Below, piece by piece: positions 24,015 through 34,334 of a DNA stretch of 53,538 bases. The notes beneath the pieces are model-generated. The model did no database searches. It worked only from the letters and a program-made list of their open reading frames with translations, and had not been told where the DNA came from. The first letter of the stretch is position 1. The number at the start of each line of letters is the position of its first letter. Source of the stretch: Pseudomonas alkylphenolica (GTDB taxonomy: Bacteria; Pseudomonadota; Gammaproteobacteria; Pseudomonadales; Pseudomonadaceae); assembly GCF_004025535.1 (NCBI RefSeq), contig NZ_QJRG01000050.1, positions 1 to 53,538 on the forward strand, in the 5' to 3' direction. The position numbers were made by a program, and so were the translations under genes.

Positions 24015-27000
24015 ACCTCTCGCGGCTGTTCATTCTCCGTCCGGTAGCGACCACGCTGAGCATGCTGGCGATCGTCCTCGCCGGCCTGATCGCTTACACC
24101 TTGCTGCCGGTGGCGGCCTTGCCCCAGGTCGACTACCCGACCATCCGGGTCATGACCCTGTACCCGGGCGCCAGCCCGCAAGTGATGACCAGCGCCGTGA
24201 CCGCGCCGCTGGAGCGCCAGTTCGGGCAGATGCCGGGCCTGACCCAGATGGCCTCGACCAGTTCCGGTGGCGCCTCGGTACTGACCCTGCGCTTCAGCCT
24301 GGACATGAACATGGACGTGGCCGAGCAGCAGGTGCAGGCGGCGATCAACGCCGCCAGCAACCTGTTGCCCAGCGATTTGCCGGCGCCGCCGGTGTACAAC
24401 AAGGTCAACCCCGCGGATACCCCGGTGCTGACCCTGGCGATTTCGTCGAAAACCATGCCGCTGCCCAAGCTCAACGACCTGGTCGATACCCGGGTGGCGC
24501 AGAAAATCGCCCAGATCAGCGGCGTCGGCATGGTCAGCATCGCCGGCGGCCAGCGCCAGGCGGTGCGGATCAAGGTCAACCCCGATGCACTGGCAGCAGC
24601 CGGCCTGAACCTGGCGGACGTGCGCACCCTGATCGGCGCGTCCAACGTCAACCAGCCCAAGGGCAACTTCGACGGCCCGACCCGGGTGTCGATGCTCGAT
24701 GCCAACGACCAGCTGCGATCGCCGGAGGAATACGCCAACCTGATCCTGGCGTACAACAACGGCGCGCCGCTGCGTCTGAAGGACGTTGCCGAGATCGTTG
24801 ACGGTGCCGAGAACGAGCGTCTGGCGGCCTGGGCCAACCAGAACCAGGCGGTGCTGCTGAACATTCAGCGCCAGCCAGGGGCGAACGTGATCGAGGTGGT
24901 CGACCGCATCAAGGCCATGCTGCCCTCGGTTACCGACAACCTGCCGGCCGGCCTGGATGTCAGCGTACTGACCGACCGCACGCAGACCATTCGTGCCTCG
25001 GTCAAGGATGTGCGCAACGAACTGCTGCTGGCCATCGCCCTGGTGGTGATGGTGACCTTTGTGTTCCTGCGCCGCTTCAGTGCGACCATCATTCCGTCGG
25101 TGGCGGTGCCACTGTCGTTGATCGGCACCTTCGCGGTGATGTACCTGGCCGGCTTCTCGATCAACAACCTGACACTGATGGCGCTGACCATCGCCACCGG
25201 TTTTGTGGTGGACGACGCCATCGTCATGCTGGAGAACATCTCCCGGCACATTGAAGAGGGCGAAACGCCGATGCAGGCGGCGCTCAAGGGCGCCCGGCAG
25301 ATCGGCTTCACCCTGATCTCGCTGACCTTCTCGCTGATTGCCGTACTGATCCCGCTGCTGTTCATGGCCGATGTGGTCGGTCGCTTGTTCCGCGAATTTG
25401 CCATCACCCTGGCCGTGGCGATCCTGATTTCCCTGGTGGTGTCGCTGACCTTGACGCCGATGATGTGCGCGCGCCTGCTGAAACGTGAACCTGCCGAACA
25501 CGAACAGGGGCGCTTCTACCGCGCCAGCGGTGCCTGGATCGACTGGATGATTGCCGGCTACGGCCGCGGCCTGCAGTGGGTACTCAAGCACCAGCCGCTG
25601 ACCCTGCTGGTGGCCGTGGCGACCCTGGGCCTGACCGTGCTGTTGTACCTGGTGGTGCCCAAAGGCTTCTTCCCGGCGCAGGACACCGGGGTGATCCAGG
25701 GTATTTCCGAAGCGCCGCAGTCGGTGTCGTTCGCCGCCATGAGCGAACGCCAGCAACAGCTCAGTGCGGTGATCCTCCAGGATCCGGCCGTGCAGAGCCT
25801 GTCGTCGTACATAGGCGTCGACGGCGACAACGCCACGCTCAACAGCGGCCGCTTGCTGATCAACCTCAAGCCCCATGGCGAGCGTGACGACACTGCCGCG
25901 CAGGTGATTGCCCGGTTGCAGCCGCAGGTCGACAAACTGGTCGGTATCCGCCTGTTCATGCAGCCGGTACAGGACCTGAGCATCGAAGACCGGGTCAGCC
26001 GCACCCAGTACCAGTTCAGCCTGTCCTCGCCGGATGCCGACCTGTTGGCACTGTGGAGCGGCAAGCTGGTGGATGCCCTGCAGCAGCGTCCGGAGCTCAC
26101 CGATGTCGCCAGTGACCTGCAGGACAAAGGCTTGCAGGTGTTCCTGGTGATCGACCGCGATGCCGCCAGCCGTCTGGGTATCAACGTCGCCGACATTACC
26201 AACGCCCTGTATGACGCCTTTGGCCAACGGCAGATCTCGACGATCTACACCCAGGCCAGCCAGTACCGGGTGGTGTTGCAGGCCGAGGCGGCAGCAACCC
26301 TCGGGCCGCAGGTGCTTGAACAGATCCACGTCAAGGCCGTGGATGGCGGGCAAGTGCGGCTGTCGAGCCTTGCCCGTATCGAGCAGCGTCAGGCGCAACT
26401 GGCGATTGCCCATATCGGCCAGTTCCCGGCGGTGATGATGTCGTTCAACCTCGGGCAGGGCGTGGCGCTCGGTGATGCGGTCAAGGCCATTGAACAGGTG
26501 CAGGAGGACATCGGCATGCCGGTTGGCGTGCAAACCCGTTTCCAGGGGGCGGCCGAAGCCTTTCAGGCCTCGTTGTCGAGCACCTTGCTGCTGATCCTGG
26601 CAGCGGTGGTCACCATGTACATCGTGCTCGGCGTGCTCTACGAGAGCTACATCCACCCGGTGACCATCCTCTCGACCTTGCCGTCGGCGGCGGTAGGGGC
26701 GTTGCTGGCACTGATCCTGTCCGGTAACGATCTCGGCATGATCGCCATTATCGGCATCATCCTGCTGATCGGCATCGTCAAGAAGAACGCGATCATGATG
26801 ATCGACTTCGCCCTCGAGGCCGAGCGCAACCAGGGCATGGCCCCGGAAGCGGCAATTTACCAGGCGGCGCTGCTGCGCTTCCGGCCGATCCTGATGACCA
26901 CGCTGGCGGCCCTGTTTGGTGCCATCCCGCTGATGCTGGCCAGCGGTTCCGGCGCCGAGTTGCGCCAGCCGCTGGGCCTGGTGATGGTCGGCGGGTTGCT

Positions 27001-27112
27001 GGTGAGCCAGGTGCTGACGCTGTTCACTACGCCGGTCATCTATCTGTACTTCGATCGGCTGGCACGGCGCATGCGGCCACAGGCTGACGCTGTGGTGCTG
27101 GAAAAGCCATGA
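24011..27112 (+). CDS. muxB: RND efflux pump subunit MuxB/MdtB
   Basis: A 1033-residue inner-membrane HAE1-type RND transporter with 12 helices and two large periplasmic loops. Proton-relay aspartates lie in ATGFVVDDAIVMLEN and the conserved lysine in GIVKKNAIMMIDF. It overlaps muxA by 4 bp (ATGA) and muxC by 4 bp, indicating translational coupling. In MuxBC/MdtBC systems the pump is a B2C heterotrimer, so both this and the next gene are needed. Confidence 0.95.
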   Translation: MNLSRLFILRPVATTLSMLAIVLAGLIAYTLLPVAALPQVDYPTIRVMTLYPGASPQVMTSAVTAPLERQFGQMPGLTQMASTSSGGASVLTLRFSLDMNMDVAEQQVQAAINAASNLLPSDLPAPPVYNKVNPADTPVLTLAISSKTMPLPKLNDLVDTRVAQKIAQISGVGMVSIAGGQRQAVRIKVNPDALAAAGLNLADVRTLIGASNVNQPKGNFDGPTRVSMLDANDQLRSPEEYANLILAYNNGAPLRLKDVAEIVDGAENERLAAWANQNQAVLLNIQRQPGANVIEVVDRIKAMLPSVTDNLPAGLDVSVLTDRTQTIRASVKDVRNELLLAIALVVMVTFVFLRRFSATIIPSVAVPLSLIGTFAVMYLAGFSINNLTLMALTIATGFVVDDAIVMLENISRHIEEGETPMQAALKGARQIGFTLISLTFSLIAVLIPLLFMADVVGRLFREFAITLAVAILISLVVSLTLTPMMCARLLKREPAEHEQGRFYRASGAWIDWMIAGYGRGLQWVLKHQPLTLLVAVATLGLTVLLYLVVPKGFFPAQDTGVIQGISEAPQSVSFAAMSERQQQLSAVILQDPAVQSLSSYIGVDGDNATLNSGRLLINLKPHGERDDTAAQVIARLQPQVDKLVGIRLFMQPVQDLSIEDRVSRTQYQFSLSSPDADLLALWSGKLVDALQQRPELTDVASDLQDKGLQVFLVIDRDAASRLGINVADITNALYDAFGQRQISTIYTQASQYRVVLQAEAAATLGPQVLEQIHVKAVDGGQVRLSSLARIEQRQAQLAIAHIGQFPAVMMSFNLGQGVALGDAVKAIEQVQEDIGMPVGVQTRFQGAAEAFQASLSSTLLLILAAVVTMYIVLGVLYESYIHPVTILSTLPSAAVGALLALILSGNDLGMIAIIGIILLIGIVKKNAIMMIDFALEAERNQGMAPEAAIYQAALLRFRPILMTTLAALFGAIPLMLASGSGAELRQPLGLVMVGGLLVSQVLTLFTTPVIYLYFDRLARRMRPQADAVVLEKP

Positions 27113-30100
27113 ACCTCTCCGCACCTTTTATCCGCCGCCCGGTAGCGACCATGCTCCTGAGCCTGGCGATCATGCTGCTCGGTGGCGTCAGCTTCGGCCT
27201 GCTGCCGGTGGCACCGCTGCCGCAGATCGAGTTCCCGGTGATCGTGGTCCAGGCCAACCTGGCCGGGGCCAGCCCCGAGGTCATGGCCTCGACGGTGGCC
27301 ACGCCCCTGGAGCGCTCGATGGGCGCGATCGCGGGCGTCACCACCCTGACCAGCAGTTCCAGCCAGGGCTCGACCCGGGTGATTCTCGGCTTTGACCAAG
27401 GCCGTGACATCGATGCCGCGGCCCGTGAAGTGCAGGCAGCCATCAACGCCTCGCGCAACCTGTTGCCCAGTGGCATGCGCAGCATGCCCACCTACAAGAA
27501 GTTCAACCCCTCGCAGGCACCGATCATGGTGTTGGCGCTGACCTCCAGCGTGATGGAGAAGGGCCAGCTCTACGACCTGGCATCGACCATCCTGTCGCAA
27601 AGCCTGTCGCAGGTGCCGGGAGTAGGGGAGGTACAGATCGGCGGCAGTTCGCTGCCCGCCGTGCGGATCGAACTCGAACCGCAGTTGCTCAACCAGTACG
27701 GCGTTGCCCTGGACGATGTGCGCGCGACGATCGCCAACGCCAACCAGCGCCGGCCCAAGGGCTTTATCGAAGACGGTCAGCGCAACTGGCAGGTGCAGGC
27801 CAATGACCAGCTGGAAAAGGCCAAGGACTACGAGCCGCTGGTCATTCGTTACCAGGACGGTTCGGTGCTGCGCCTGAGGCATGTGGCCAAGGTCAGCGAT
27901 GCGGTGGAGAACCGCTACAACAGCGGCTTTTTCAATAACGATCAAGCGGTACTGCTGGTGATCAACCGCCAGACCGGTGCCAACATCATCGAGACCGTGG
28001 ACAAGATCAAGGAGCAGTTGCCGGCCCTTGAGTCGCTGATGCCTGCCAGCGTCAAGCTGGACGTGGCCATGGACCGCTCGCCGGTGATCAAGGCGACGCT
28101 CAAGGAAGCCGAGCACACCCTGGTCATCGCCGTGGTGCTGGTGGTGCTGGTGGTGTTCCTGTTTCTGGGCAACCTGCGTGCCTCGCTGATTCCGACGCTG
28201 GCGGTGCCGGTGTCGCTGGTGGGCACCTTTGCCGCCATGTACCTGTGCGGCTTTTCGCTGAACAACCTGTCGTTGATGGCGTTGATCCTCGCCACCGGCC
28301 TGGTGGTGGACGATGCCATCGTTGTGCTCGAGAACATCTCGCGGCATATCGATGAAGGCGTTCCGCCGATGCGCGCAGCCTTCCTGGGCTCCAAGGAAGT
28401 GGGCTTTACCCTGTTGTCGATGAACCTGTCGCTGGTGGTGGTGTTTGTCTCGATCCTGTTCATGGGCGGCATTGTCGGCTCGTTGTTCCGAGAGTTTTCC
28501 ATCACCCTGGCGGTGGCGATCATCGTCTCGCTGGTGGTCTCGCTGACGCTCACACCCATGCTCTGCGCGCGCTGGCTCAAGCCCCAGGCGCAGCAGGGCC
28601 AGACCCGCCTGCAGCGCTGGAGCGAGCAACTCAACCTGCGCATGATGAACGCCTATGGGCGCAGCCTGGACTGGGTCTTGCGTCATCGCCGCCTGACGCT
28701 GATCACGTTGCTGCTGACCATCGGCGTCAACATTGCCCTGTATGTGGTGGTACCCAAGACCTTCCTTCCACAGCAAGACACCGGCCAGCTGATGGGCTTT
28801 GTCCGCGGCGACGATGGCCTGTCGTTCCAGGTGATGCAGCCAAAAATGGAGATCTATCGCCAGGCCCTGCTCAAGGATCCGGCGGTTGAGAGCGTTGCCG
28901 GCTTTATCGGCGGCAACAGCGGCACCAACAACGCGATGGTGCTGGTGCGCCTCAAACCGATCAGCGAACGTAAACTGTCGGCACAGAAAGTCATCGAGCG
29001 CTTGCGCAAGGAAATGCCCAAGGTGCCCGGTGGGCGGTTGTTCCTCATGGCCGACCAGGACCTGCAATTCGGTGGTGGTCGCGATCAGAGCACTTCGCAG
29101 TTCCTCTACAGCCTGCAAAGCAGCGAGCTGTCGGCGTTGCGCGAGTGGTACCCGAAAGTGGTCGCCGCCTTCAAGACCTTGCCTGAGCTGACCGCTATCG
29201 ATGCCCGCGACGGCGGCGGCACCCAGCAGGTCACCCTGGTGGTCGATCGCGAGCAGGCCAAGCGCCTGGGCATCGACATGAGCATGGTCACCTCGGTACT
29301 CAACAACGCCTACAGCCAGCGGCAGATCTCGACCATCTACGACAGCCTGAACCAGTATCAGGTGGTGATGGAGATCAATCCCAAGTACGCCCAAGACCCA
29401 CGCAGCCTGGAACAGGTCCAGGTGATCACCGCTGACGGTGCCCGGGTACCGCTGTCGACCATCGCCCACTACGAGAACAGCCTGGCAGACGATCGGGTCA
29501 GCCACGAAGGCCAGTTTGCCTCCGAGAACATCAACTTCGACATCGCCGAAGGCTACAGCCAGGACCAGGCCATGGCAGCAGTGGAGCGGGCGGTGGCCAA
29601 GGTCGGCCTGCCCGAGGATGTGATCGCCAAGCTCGGCGGTACCGGCAATGCCTTTACCGAAAGCCAGAAAGGCCAGCCGTGGATGATTCTCGGGGCATTG
29701 CTCGCGGTGTACCTGGTGCTGGGGATTCTCTACGAGAGCTACATCCACCCGCTGACCATCCTCTCGACCTTGCCATCGGCCGGGGTAGGGGCCTTGCTCA
29801 CCCTGTACGTGGTCGGCAGCGAGTTCAGCCTGATTTCCCTGCTGGGCCTGTTCCTGCTGATTGGCGTGGTGAAAAAGAACGCCATCATGATGATCGACCT
29901 GGCGCTGCAGCTGGAGCGCCATGAACAGCTGAGCCCGGAACAATCGATCCGCCGGGCGTGCCTGCTGCGTCTGCGGCCGATCCTGATGACCACCCTGGCG
30001 GCCATTCTCGGCGCCTTGCCGCTGCTGATCAGCAGTGCCGAAGGTGCGGAAATGCGCCAGCCACTGGGCCTGACCATTATTGGTGGCCTGGTCTTCAGCC

Positions 30101-30216
30101 AGATCCTTACGCTTTACACCACCCCGGTGGTCTACCTCTATCTGGACCGCCTGCGCCATCGCTTCAACCACTGGCGCGGCGTGCGCACCGACGCTGCTTT
30201 GGAAACCCCGCTATGA
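27109..30216 (+). CDS. muxC: RND efflux pump subunit MuxC/MdtC
   Basis: A 1035-residue paralogue of the preceding RND gene, with the same helices and intact relay motifs (ATGLVVDDAIVVLEN; GVVKKNAIMMIDL). Overlaps muxB by 4 bp, and its last codons overlap the start of opmB. Forms the heterotrimeric pump with MuxB. Confidence 0.95.
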   Translation: MNLSAPFIRRPVATMLLSLAIMLLGGVSFGLLPVAPLPQIEFPVIVVQANLAGASPEVMASTVATPLERSMGAIAGVTTLTSSSSQGSTRVILGFDQGRDIDAAAREVQAAINASRNLLPSGMRSMPTYKKFNPSQAPIMVLALTSSVMEKGQLYDLASTILSQSLSQVPGVGEVQIGGSSLPAVRIELEPQLLNQYGVALDDVRATIANANQRRPKGFIEDGQRNWQVQANDQLEKAKDYEPLVIRYQDGSVLRLRHVAKVSDAVENRYNSGFFNNDQAVLLVINRQTGANIIETVDKIKEQLPALESLMPASVKLDVAMDRSPVIKATLKEAEHTLVIAVVLVVLVVFLFLGNLRASLIPTLAVPVSLVGTFAAMYLCGFSLNNLSLMALILATGLVVDDAIVVLENISRHIDEGVPPMRAAFLGSKEVGFTLLSMNLSLVVVFVSILFMGGIVGSLFREFSITLAVAIIVSLVVSLTLTPMLCARWLKPQAQQGQTRLQRWSEQLNLRMMNAYGRSLDWVLRHRRLTLITLLLTIGVNIALYVVVPKTFLPQQDTGQLMGFVRGDDGLSFQVMQPKMEIYRQALLKDPAVESVAGFIGGNSGTNNAMVLVRLKPISERKLSAQKVIERLRKEMPKVPGGRLFLMADQDLQFGGGRDQSTSQFLYSLQSSELSALREWYPKVVAAFKTLPELTAIDARDGGGTQQVTLVVDREQAKRLGIDMSMVTSVLNNAYSQRQISTIYDSLNQYQVVMEINPKYAQDPRSLEQVQVITADGARVPLSTIAHYENSLADDRVSHEGQFASENINFDIAEGYSQDQAMAAVERAVAKVGLPEDVIAKLGGTGNAFTESQKGQPWMILGALLAVYLVLGILYESYIHPLTILSTLPSAGVGALLTLYVVGSEFSLISLLGLFLLIGVVKKNAIMMIDLALQLERHEQLSPEQSIRRACLLRLRPILMTTLAAILGALPLLISSAEGAEMRQPLGLTIIGGLVFSQILTLYTTPVVYLYLDRLRHRFNHWRGVRTDAALETPL

Positions 30217-31706
30217 CTCGACGTCCACTTTTCTCCGACCGCACCCTGCAGCAACTGCTCGGCGCCCGTGGCTCGCGCCTGCTGGCCTCGAGCCTGTGCC
30301 TGGCGATGCTCAGCGCCTGCACCCTGAGCCCGGACTACCATCGCCCACAGGCGCCCACGCCGGCGGTGTTCAAACACGCCGAAGGCTGGACCCAGGCCAA
30401 CCCGTCGGACGCCCTGGCACGTGGCGCCTGGTGGGAGCTGTACGGCGATGCCCAGCTCAATGGCCTGGTCGAGGAACTCAATGCCGGCAACCAGACCGTC
30501 GCGCAATCCGAAGCGCAGTACCGTCAGGCCCAGGCCCTGGTGCGCAGCGCCCGTGGCGCGCTGTTCCCCAGCATCGACCTGCGTGCCGGCAAGACCCGCT
30601 CCAGCCAGGGCACCGGCAGCTCCAGCTCGAGCCTGAGCAACAACAGCAGCGGTATTCGCGATACTTACAGCACCACCCTGGGCGTGAGCTGGGAGGCCGA
30701 CCTCTGGGGCAAGCTGCGTGAAGGCCTGGCCGCCAACGAGGCCAGCGCCCAGGCAAGCCTTGCAGACCTGGCCGCAATTCGCCTGAGCCTGCAGTCGGAG
30801 CTGGTGCAGAACTACCTGCAGTTACGGGTGATGGATGAGAACAAGCGCCTGCTGGAAGCCACGGTGCAGACCTACCAGCGCTCGCTGACCATGACCGAGA
30901 ACCAGTACCGCGCCGGGGTGTCCGGCAAGGATGCGGTGGCGCAGGCGCAAACCCAGCTGAAAAGCACCCAGGCCGACCTGGTTGACCTGATCTGGCAACG
31001 TGCGCAGCTGGAGAACGCCATTGCGGTGCTGCTCGGCAAGGCGCCGGCGGACTTCGCCCTGGCCGATAGCACCACCATCCCGGCTTTGCCGCAGATCCCG
31101 GTGGCGCTGCCGTCGCAGTTGCTGGAGCGCCGTCCTGACATCGCCTCGGCCGAGCGCAAGGTAATGTCGGCCAACGCCAGCATTGGCGTGGCCAAGGCTG
31201 CCTACTTTCCGGACCTGACCCTGAGCATGAGTGGCGGCTACAGCAGCAGTAGCTTCAACGACTGGATCAGCCTGCCCAACCGTTTCTGGTCGGTGGGCCC
31301 GCAACTGGCCATGCCCCTGTTCGATGCGGGGCAACGTTCAGCCGAGGTCGACCGCACCGAAGCGGTCTACGACCAGACCGTGGCGCAATACCGCCAGACC
31401 GTGCTCGACGGCTTCAAGGAAGTGGAAAACTACCTGGTGCAGCTCGACGTGTATGAAGACGAAGACCAGATTCGTCGTGAAGCACTGGAAGCCGCGCGCG
31501 AGTCGCTGCGCCTGACCACCAACCAGTACAAGGCCGGGTTGATCGGTTACCTGGACGTGGTCAACGTGCAGACCACTGCCCTGAGTAACGAGCGTAGCGT
31601 GCTGACGTTGCTGCAGGGGCGCCTGGTGGCCAGTGTGCAGCTAATCGCCGCGCTGGGTGGCGGTTGGGATGCGCAGTCGGCTTATGCAGAAGCTGATAAA
31701 AAATAA
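30213..31706 (+). CDS. opmB: Outer-membrane efflux lipoprotein OpmB
   Basis: A 497-residue TolC-like outer-membrane factor of the NodT/OprM type. The signal peptide ends in a lipobox (LCLAMLSAC) with the lipidated Cys at residue 36, followed by TLSPDYHRPQAP, typical of OprM-family channels. The two OEP repeats are visible (NQYRAGVSGKDAVAQAQTQL near 225; NQYKAGLIGYLDVVNVQTTAL near 430). ATG 30213 overlaps the muxC stop. The longer open frame starting at 29958 lies inside muxC and is not used. Confidence 0.94.
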   Translation: MTRRPLFSDRTLQQLLGARGSRLLASSLCLAMLSACTLSPDYHRPQAPTPAVFKHAEGWTQANPSDALARGAWWELYGDAQLNGLVEELNAGNQTVAQSEAQYRQAQALVRSARGALFPSIDLRAGKTRSSQGTGSSSSSLSNNSSGIRDTYSTTLGVSWEADLWGKLREGLAANEASAQASLADLAAIRLSLQSELVQNYLQLRVMDENKRLLEATVQTYQRSLTMTENQYRAGVSGKDAVAQAQTQLKSTQADLVDLIWQRAQLENAIAVLLGKAPADFALADSTTIPALPQIPVALPSQLLERRPDIASAERKVMSANASIGVAKAAYFPDLTLSMSGGYSSSSFNDWISLPNRFWSVGPQLAMPLFDAGQRSAEVDRTEAVYDQTVAQYRQTVLDGFKEVENYLVQLDVYEDEDQIRREALEAARESLRLTTNQYKAGLIGYLDVVNVQTTALSNERSVLTLLQGRLVASVQLIAALGGGWDAQSAYAEADKK

Positions 31707-31717
31707 ATCGTTATAAA

Positions 31718-31827
31718 ACAGATAGTTAATAATCAAAATTAAAGTCGAATGGCAGGATTAGAGCAAGACATTGCATTACGCCATTTTTTATTCCTAAGCA
31801 CTTTAAATTTACTAATTAACTATCTGT
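31718..31827. promoter_or_regulatory. Distant inverted repeat in AT-rich gap opmB-mucR
   Basis: ACAGATAGTTAA (31718-31729) is exactly inverted as TTAACTATCTGT (31816-31827), 86 bases apart. Inside is a smaller AATGGC/GCCATT pair followed by TTTTTTATT (31748-31790), which may terminate opmB. The 280-bp gap is the most AT-rich part of region 3, and the promoter of mucR must lie here. The paired sites could be a looping operator. Confidence 0.5.
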
Positions 31828-31986
31828 TATTTAACGCAATTTATAATCTAACCGCTTATCGCTAACTGATAGCGCGATGGTGAAATGCCATCGAAAACCC
31901 CGTGCGTTTCGCCAAAGGTTGAGTACAATCATCGGCTTTTCCCCGGGCCTCCCTGGTGCCCGGTTTCAAAGGTTGTGGAAGGCCTT

Positions 31987-34071
31987 ATGTTGATTGGTAG
32001 TTACTCCTCCTCGCTGGTGCTGATTTCCCTGTGTGTGGCCATCCTTGCCTCCTATACCGCGCTCGACATGGCCGGGCGTATTGCCACGGCCAAGGGGCGG
32101 GCGGTGTACCTGTGGATCACCGGCGGATCGGCAGCCATGGGCTTTGGCATCTGGTCGATGCACTTCATCGGCATGCTCGCCTTCAGCCTGCCGATCGAGC
32201 TGGGTTACGACCTGTCCCTGACCTTGTTGTCGTTGCTGATTGCAGCGCTGTCCTCGGGCTTCGCCCTGTGGCTGGTCAGCCAGCCGACCTTGCCGTGGAG
32301 CCAGTTGGGGCTGGGCGCGCTGATCATGGGCGCCGGTATCAGCAGCATGCACTACACCGGTATGGCAGCGTTGCTGATGCAGCCCGGCATCGATTACGAC
32401 CCCGCACTGTTCATCCTCTCGCTGCTGATCGCGGTGGGGGCTTCGGCCGCCGCCTTGTGGATCGCTTTCCGGCTGCGTCAGCAAACTCTCTATGTGCGGC
32501 AGATCCGCGGCGGCGCCGCTGTCGTGATGGGTGTGGCGATTGTCGGCATGCATTACACCGGCATGGCGGCGGCAAACTTCCCTGAGGGCAGTTTCTGTGG
32601 CGCACTGAGCACCGGCTTGAGCGGTAACGGCCTGGACTACCTGGTACTGATCACCACGCTGGCGGTATTGGCCGTGGCCCTGCTGACCTCGGTGCTGGAT
32701 GCCCGGCTGGAGGCGCGTACTGCAGAGCTCGCGCAGTCGCTGACCCGCGCCAACCAGGAACTTACCCAGCTGGCGCTACACGACACCCTGACCAGTTTGC
32801 CCAACCGCACGCTGCTGGCCGACCGTATCGACCAGGCCATCTGCAAGGTCAATTCGCAGGGCGGCTGCTTTGCCCTGATGTTCATTGACCTGGATGGCTT
32901 CAAGCCGGTCAACGACGCGTTCGGTCACCACATGGGCGACATGCTCCTCAAAGACGTTGCCCTGCGGCTGCGCGGCCATCTGCACAGTCAGGACACGCTG
33001 GCGCGCATCGGTGGCGACGAATTCGTGTTGCTGGTGGAACTGCAGGAACCGGAGGATGCCTTGGGGGTTGCGGCCAAGCAGGTCAACCTGATTTCCCGTC
33101 CGTTCCGGGTTGCGGAGCAGAACCTGCAGATTTCCGCGAGTATCGGCATCGTGCTGTACCCGGGCAACGGCACCGACCAGCTGGAGCTGTTGCGCAACGC
33201 CGATGCCGCGATGTACCACGCCAAGAGCGCGGGCAAGAACGGCTACAGCTTCTTTGATGTGTCGATGAACAGTAACGCACGCTTGCAGCTGCAGCTGCTG
33301 CAGGATTTGCGCATGGCCCTGGAGCTGCGCCAGTTCCGGCTCTTCTATCAACCCAAGTTCGATGCGCAAAACGTGCGTCCGATCGGTGCCGAAGCCTTGC
33401 TGCGCTGGGAGCACCCGCAACATGGTCTGCTGCTGCCGGACCGCTTTATCTCGCTGGCCGAGAAGACCGGCTTGATCATCCCGATCGGTGAGTGGGTGCT
33501 GGACGAAGCCTGCCGCCAGATGCGCGTGTGGATCGACGAGGGCTACAACGACTGGCGGATCGCGGTGAACCTGTCGGCGATCCAGTTCTGCCACAGCGGG
33601 CTGGTCGAGAGCGTCGCCAAGGTGCTGGCGCGCCACCAGTTGCCGGCCAATAACCTGACCCTGGAGATCACCGAAACCACCGCCATGCATGACGCCGACG
33701 CCAGTATGGCGGTCCTGCAACGGCTGTCGGACATGGGCGTTGACCTGTCCATCGACGACTTCGGCACCGGTTATTCGAGCCTGATGTACCTCAAGCGTCT
33801 GCCGGCCAACGAGCTGAAAATCGACCGCGGCTTTGTGCGTGACCTGGAGCAGGACAGCGACGACGCGGCGATCGTTTCGGCAATCGTCGCGCTGGGGCAG
33901 GCACTGGGCTTGCGGATTGTCGCCGAAGGGGTGGAAACCGACCGCCAACAGAACTTCCTGACCCGGCTGGGCTGCGACTCGTTGCAGGGTTATCTGCTCG
34001 GCCAGCCGATGCCGGCCGAGCGTTTTATCGTGGATGTCGAACGTGCGCGCCAGTCCATGGCGGTCAGCTGA
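31987..34071 (+). CDS. mucR: MHYT-GGDEF-EAL cyclic-di-GMP enzyme (MucR-like)
   Basis: A 694-residue membrane protein. The N-terminal MHYT sensor (about residues 1-235) has three MHYT-type signatures: SMHFIGMLAF, SMHYTGMAAL and GMHYTGMAAA, thought to bind copper and sense oxygen, CO or NO. The GGDEF domain has the active-site RIGGDEF and the EAL domain has AEALLRW, so both cyclase and phosphodiesterase sites look intact. Architecture and length match MucR of P. aeruginosa, linked to alginate synthesis and NO-induced dispersal. ATG 31987 has GGAAGG upstream; the frame is open to 31885 without plausible protein. Confidence 0.9.
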   Translation: MLIGSYSSSLVLISLCVAILASYTALDMAGRIATAKGRAVYLWITGGSAAMGFGIWSMHFIGMLAFSLPIELGYDLSLTLLSLLIAALSSGFALWLVSQPTLPWSQLGLGALIMGAGISSMHYTGMAALLMQPGIDYDPALFILSLLIAVGASAAALWIAFRLRQQTLYVRQIRGGAAVVMGVAIVGMHYTGMAAANFPEGSFCGALSTGLSGNGLDYLVLITTLAVLAVALLTSVLDARLEARTAELAQSLTRANQELTQLALHDTLTSLPNRTLLADRIDQAICKVNSQGGCFALMFIDLDGFKPVNDAFGHHMGDMLLKDVALRLRGHLHSQDTLARIGGDEFVLLVELQEPEDALGVAAKQVNLISRPFRVAEQNLQISASIGIVLYPGNGTDQLELLRNADAAMYHAKSAGKNGYSFFDVSMNSNARLQLQLLQDLRMALELRQFRLFYQPKFDAQNVRPIGAEALLRWEHPQHGLLLPDRFISLAEKTGLIIPIGEWVLDEACRQMRVWIDEGYNDWRIAVNLSAIQFCHSGLVESVAKVLARHQLPANNLTLEITETTAMHDADASMAVLQRLSDMGVDLSIDDFGTGYSSLMYLKRLPANELKIDRGFVRDLEQDSDDAAIVSAIVALGQALGLRIVAEGVETDRQQNFLTRLGCDSLQGYLLGQPMPAERFIVDVERARQSMAVS

Positions 34072-34073
34072 GG

Positions 34074-34334
34074 TCAGCCGGCCGCGCGCAGGTTGCAGGA
34101 AGGTTCGAAGGTGTCGAGTTCGGCCTCGACGGCTTCAATGATGCGTTCGACATCGGCAGCAGGCATGACTGCAGCGCAGGGGATCCCGGCAATGGCCAGC
34201 AGGGTTTCACCGGTGGCCCGGTCAAACAGGCGCGCGACCATACTGCGCGGGGCATCCATGCTGGCTTCAAAACCCAGCGGATGAAAATGCCAGCGCATCA
34301 CCTGGCAGGCGTTGGGAAACGTCAGTTTGTTCAT
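34074..34334 (-). CDS. DUF1652 protein
   Basis: An 86-residue protein of the Pseudomonas-restricted DUF1652 family (MNKLTFPNACQVMRWHFHPLGFEA, then AGIPCAAVMPAADVERIIEAVE). Function is unknown; it is predicted to be a small cytoplasmic protein. It is convergent with mucR, the two stop codons lying 2 bp apart. GGAGGCC precedes ATG 34334. Confidence 0.88.
   Translation of the reverse strand: MNKLTFPNACQVMRWHFHPLGFEASMDAPRSMVARLFDRATGETLLAIAGIPCAAVMPAADVERIIEAVEAELDTFEPSCNLRAAG

Noticed and set aside
23750..27124. Very long minus-strand open frame (1124 codons) opposite muxB
   Set aside because: Antisense shadow of a GC-rich RND gene; the product is rich in His, Gln, Arg and Asp with no domain, while the plus strand is an intact MuxB.
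27040..30171. Minus-strand frame of 1043 codons opposite muxC
   Set aside because: Same codon-bias shadow; the plus-strand gene is unambiguous.
29958..30212. N-terminal extension of the OpmB frame
   Set aside because: Lies inside muxC; the lipoprotein signal peptide begins at ATG 30213.
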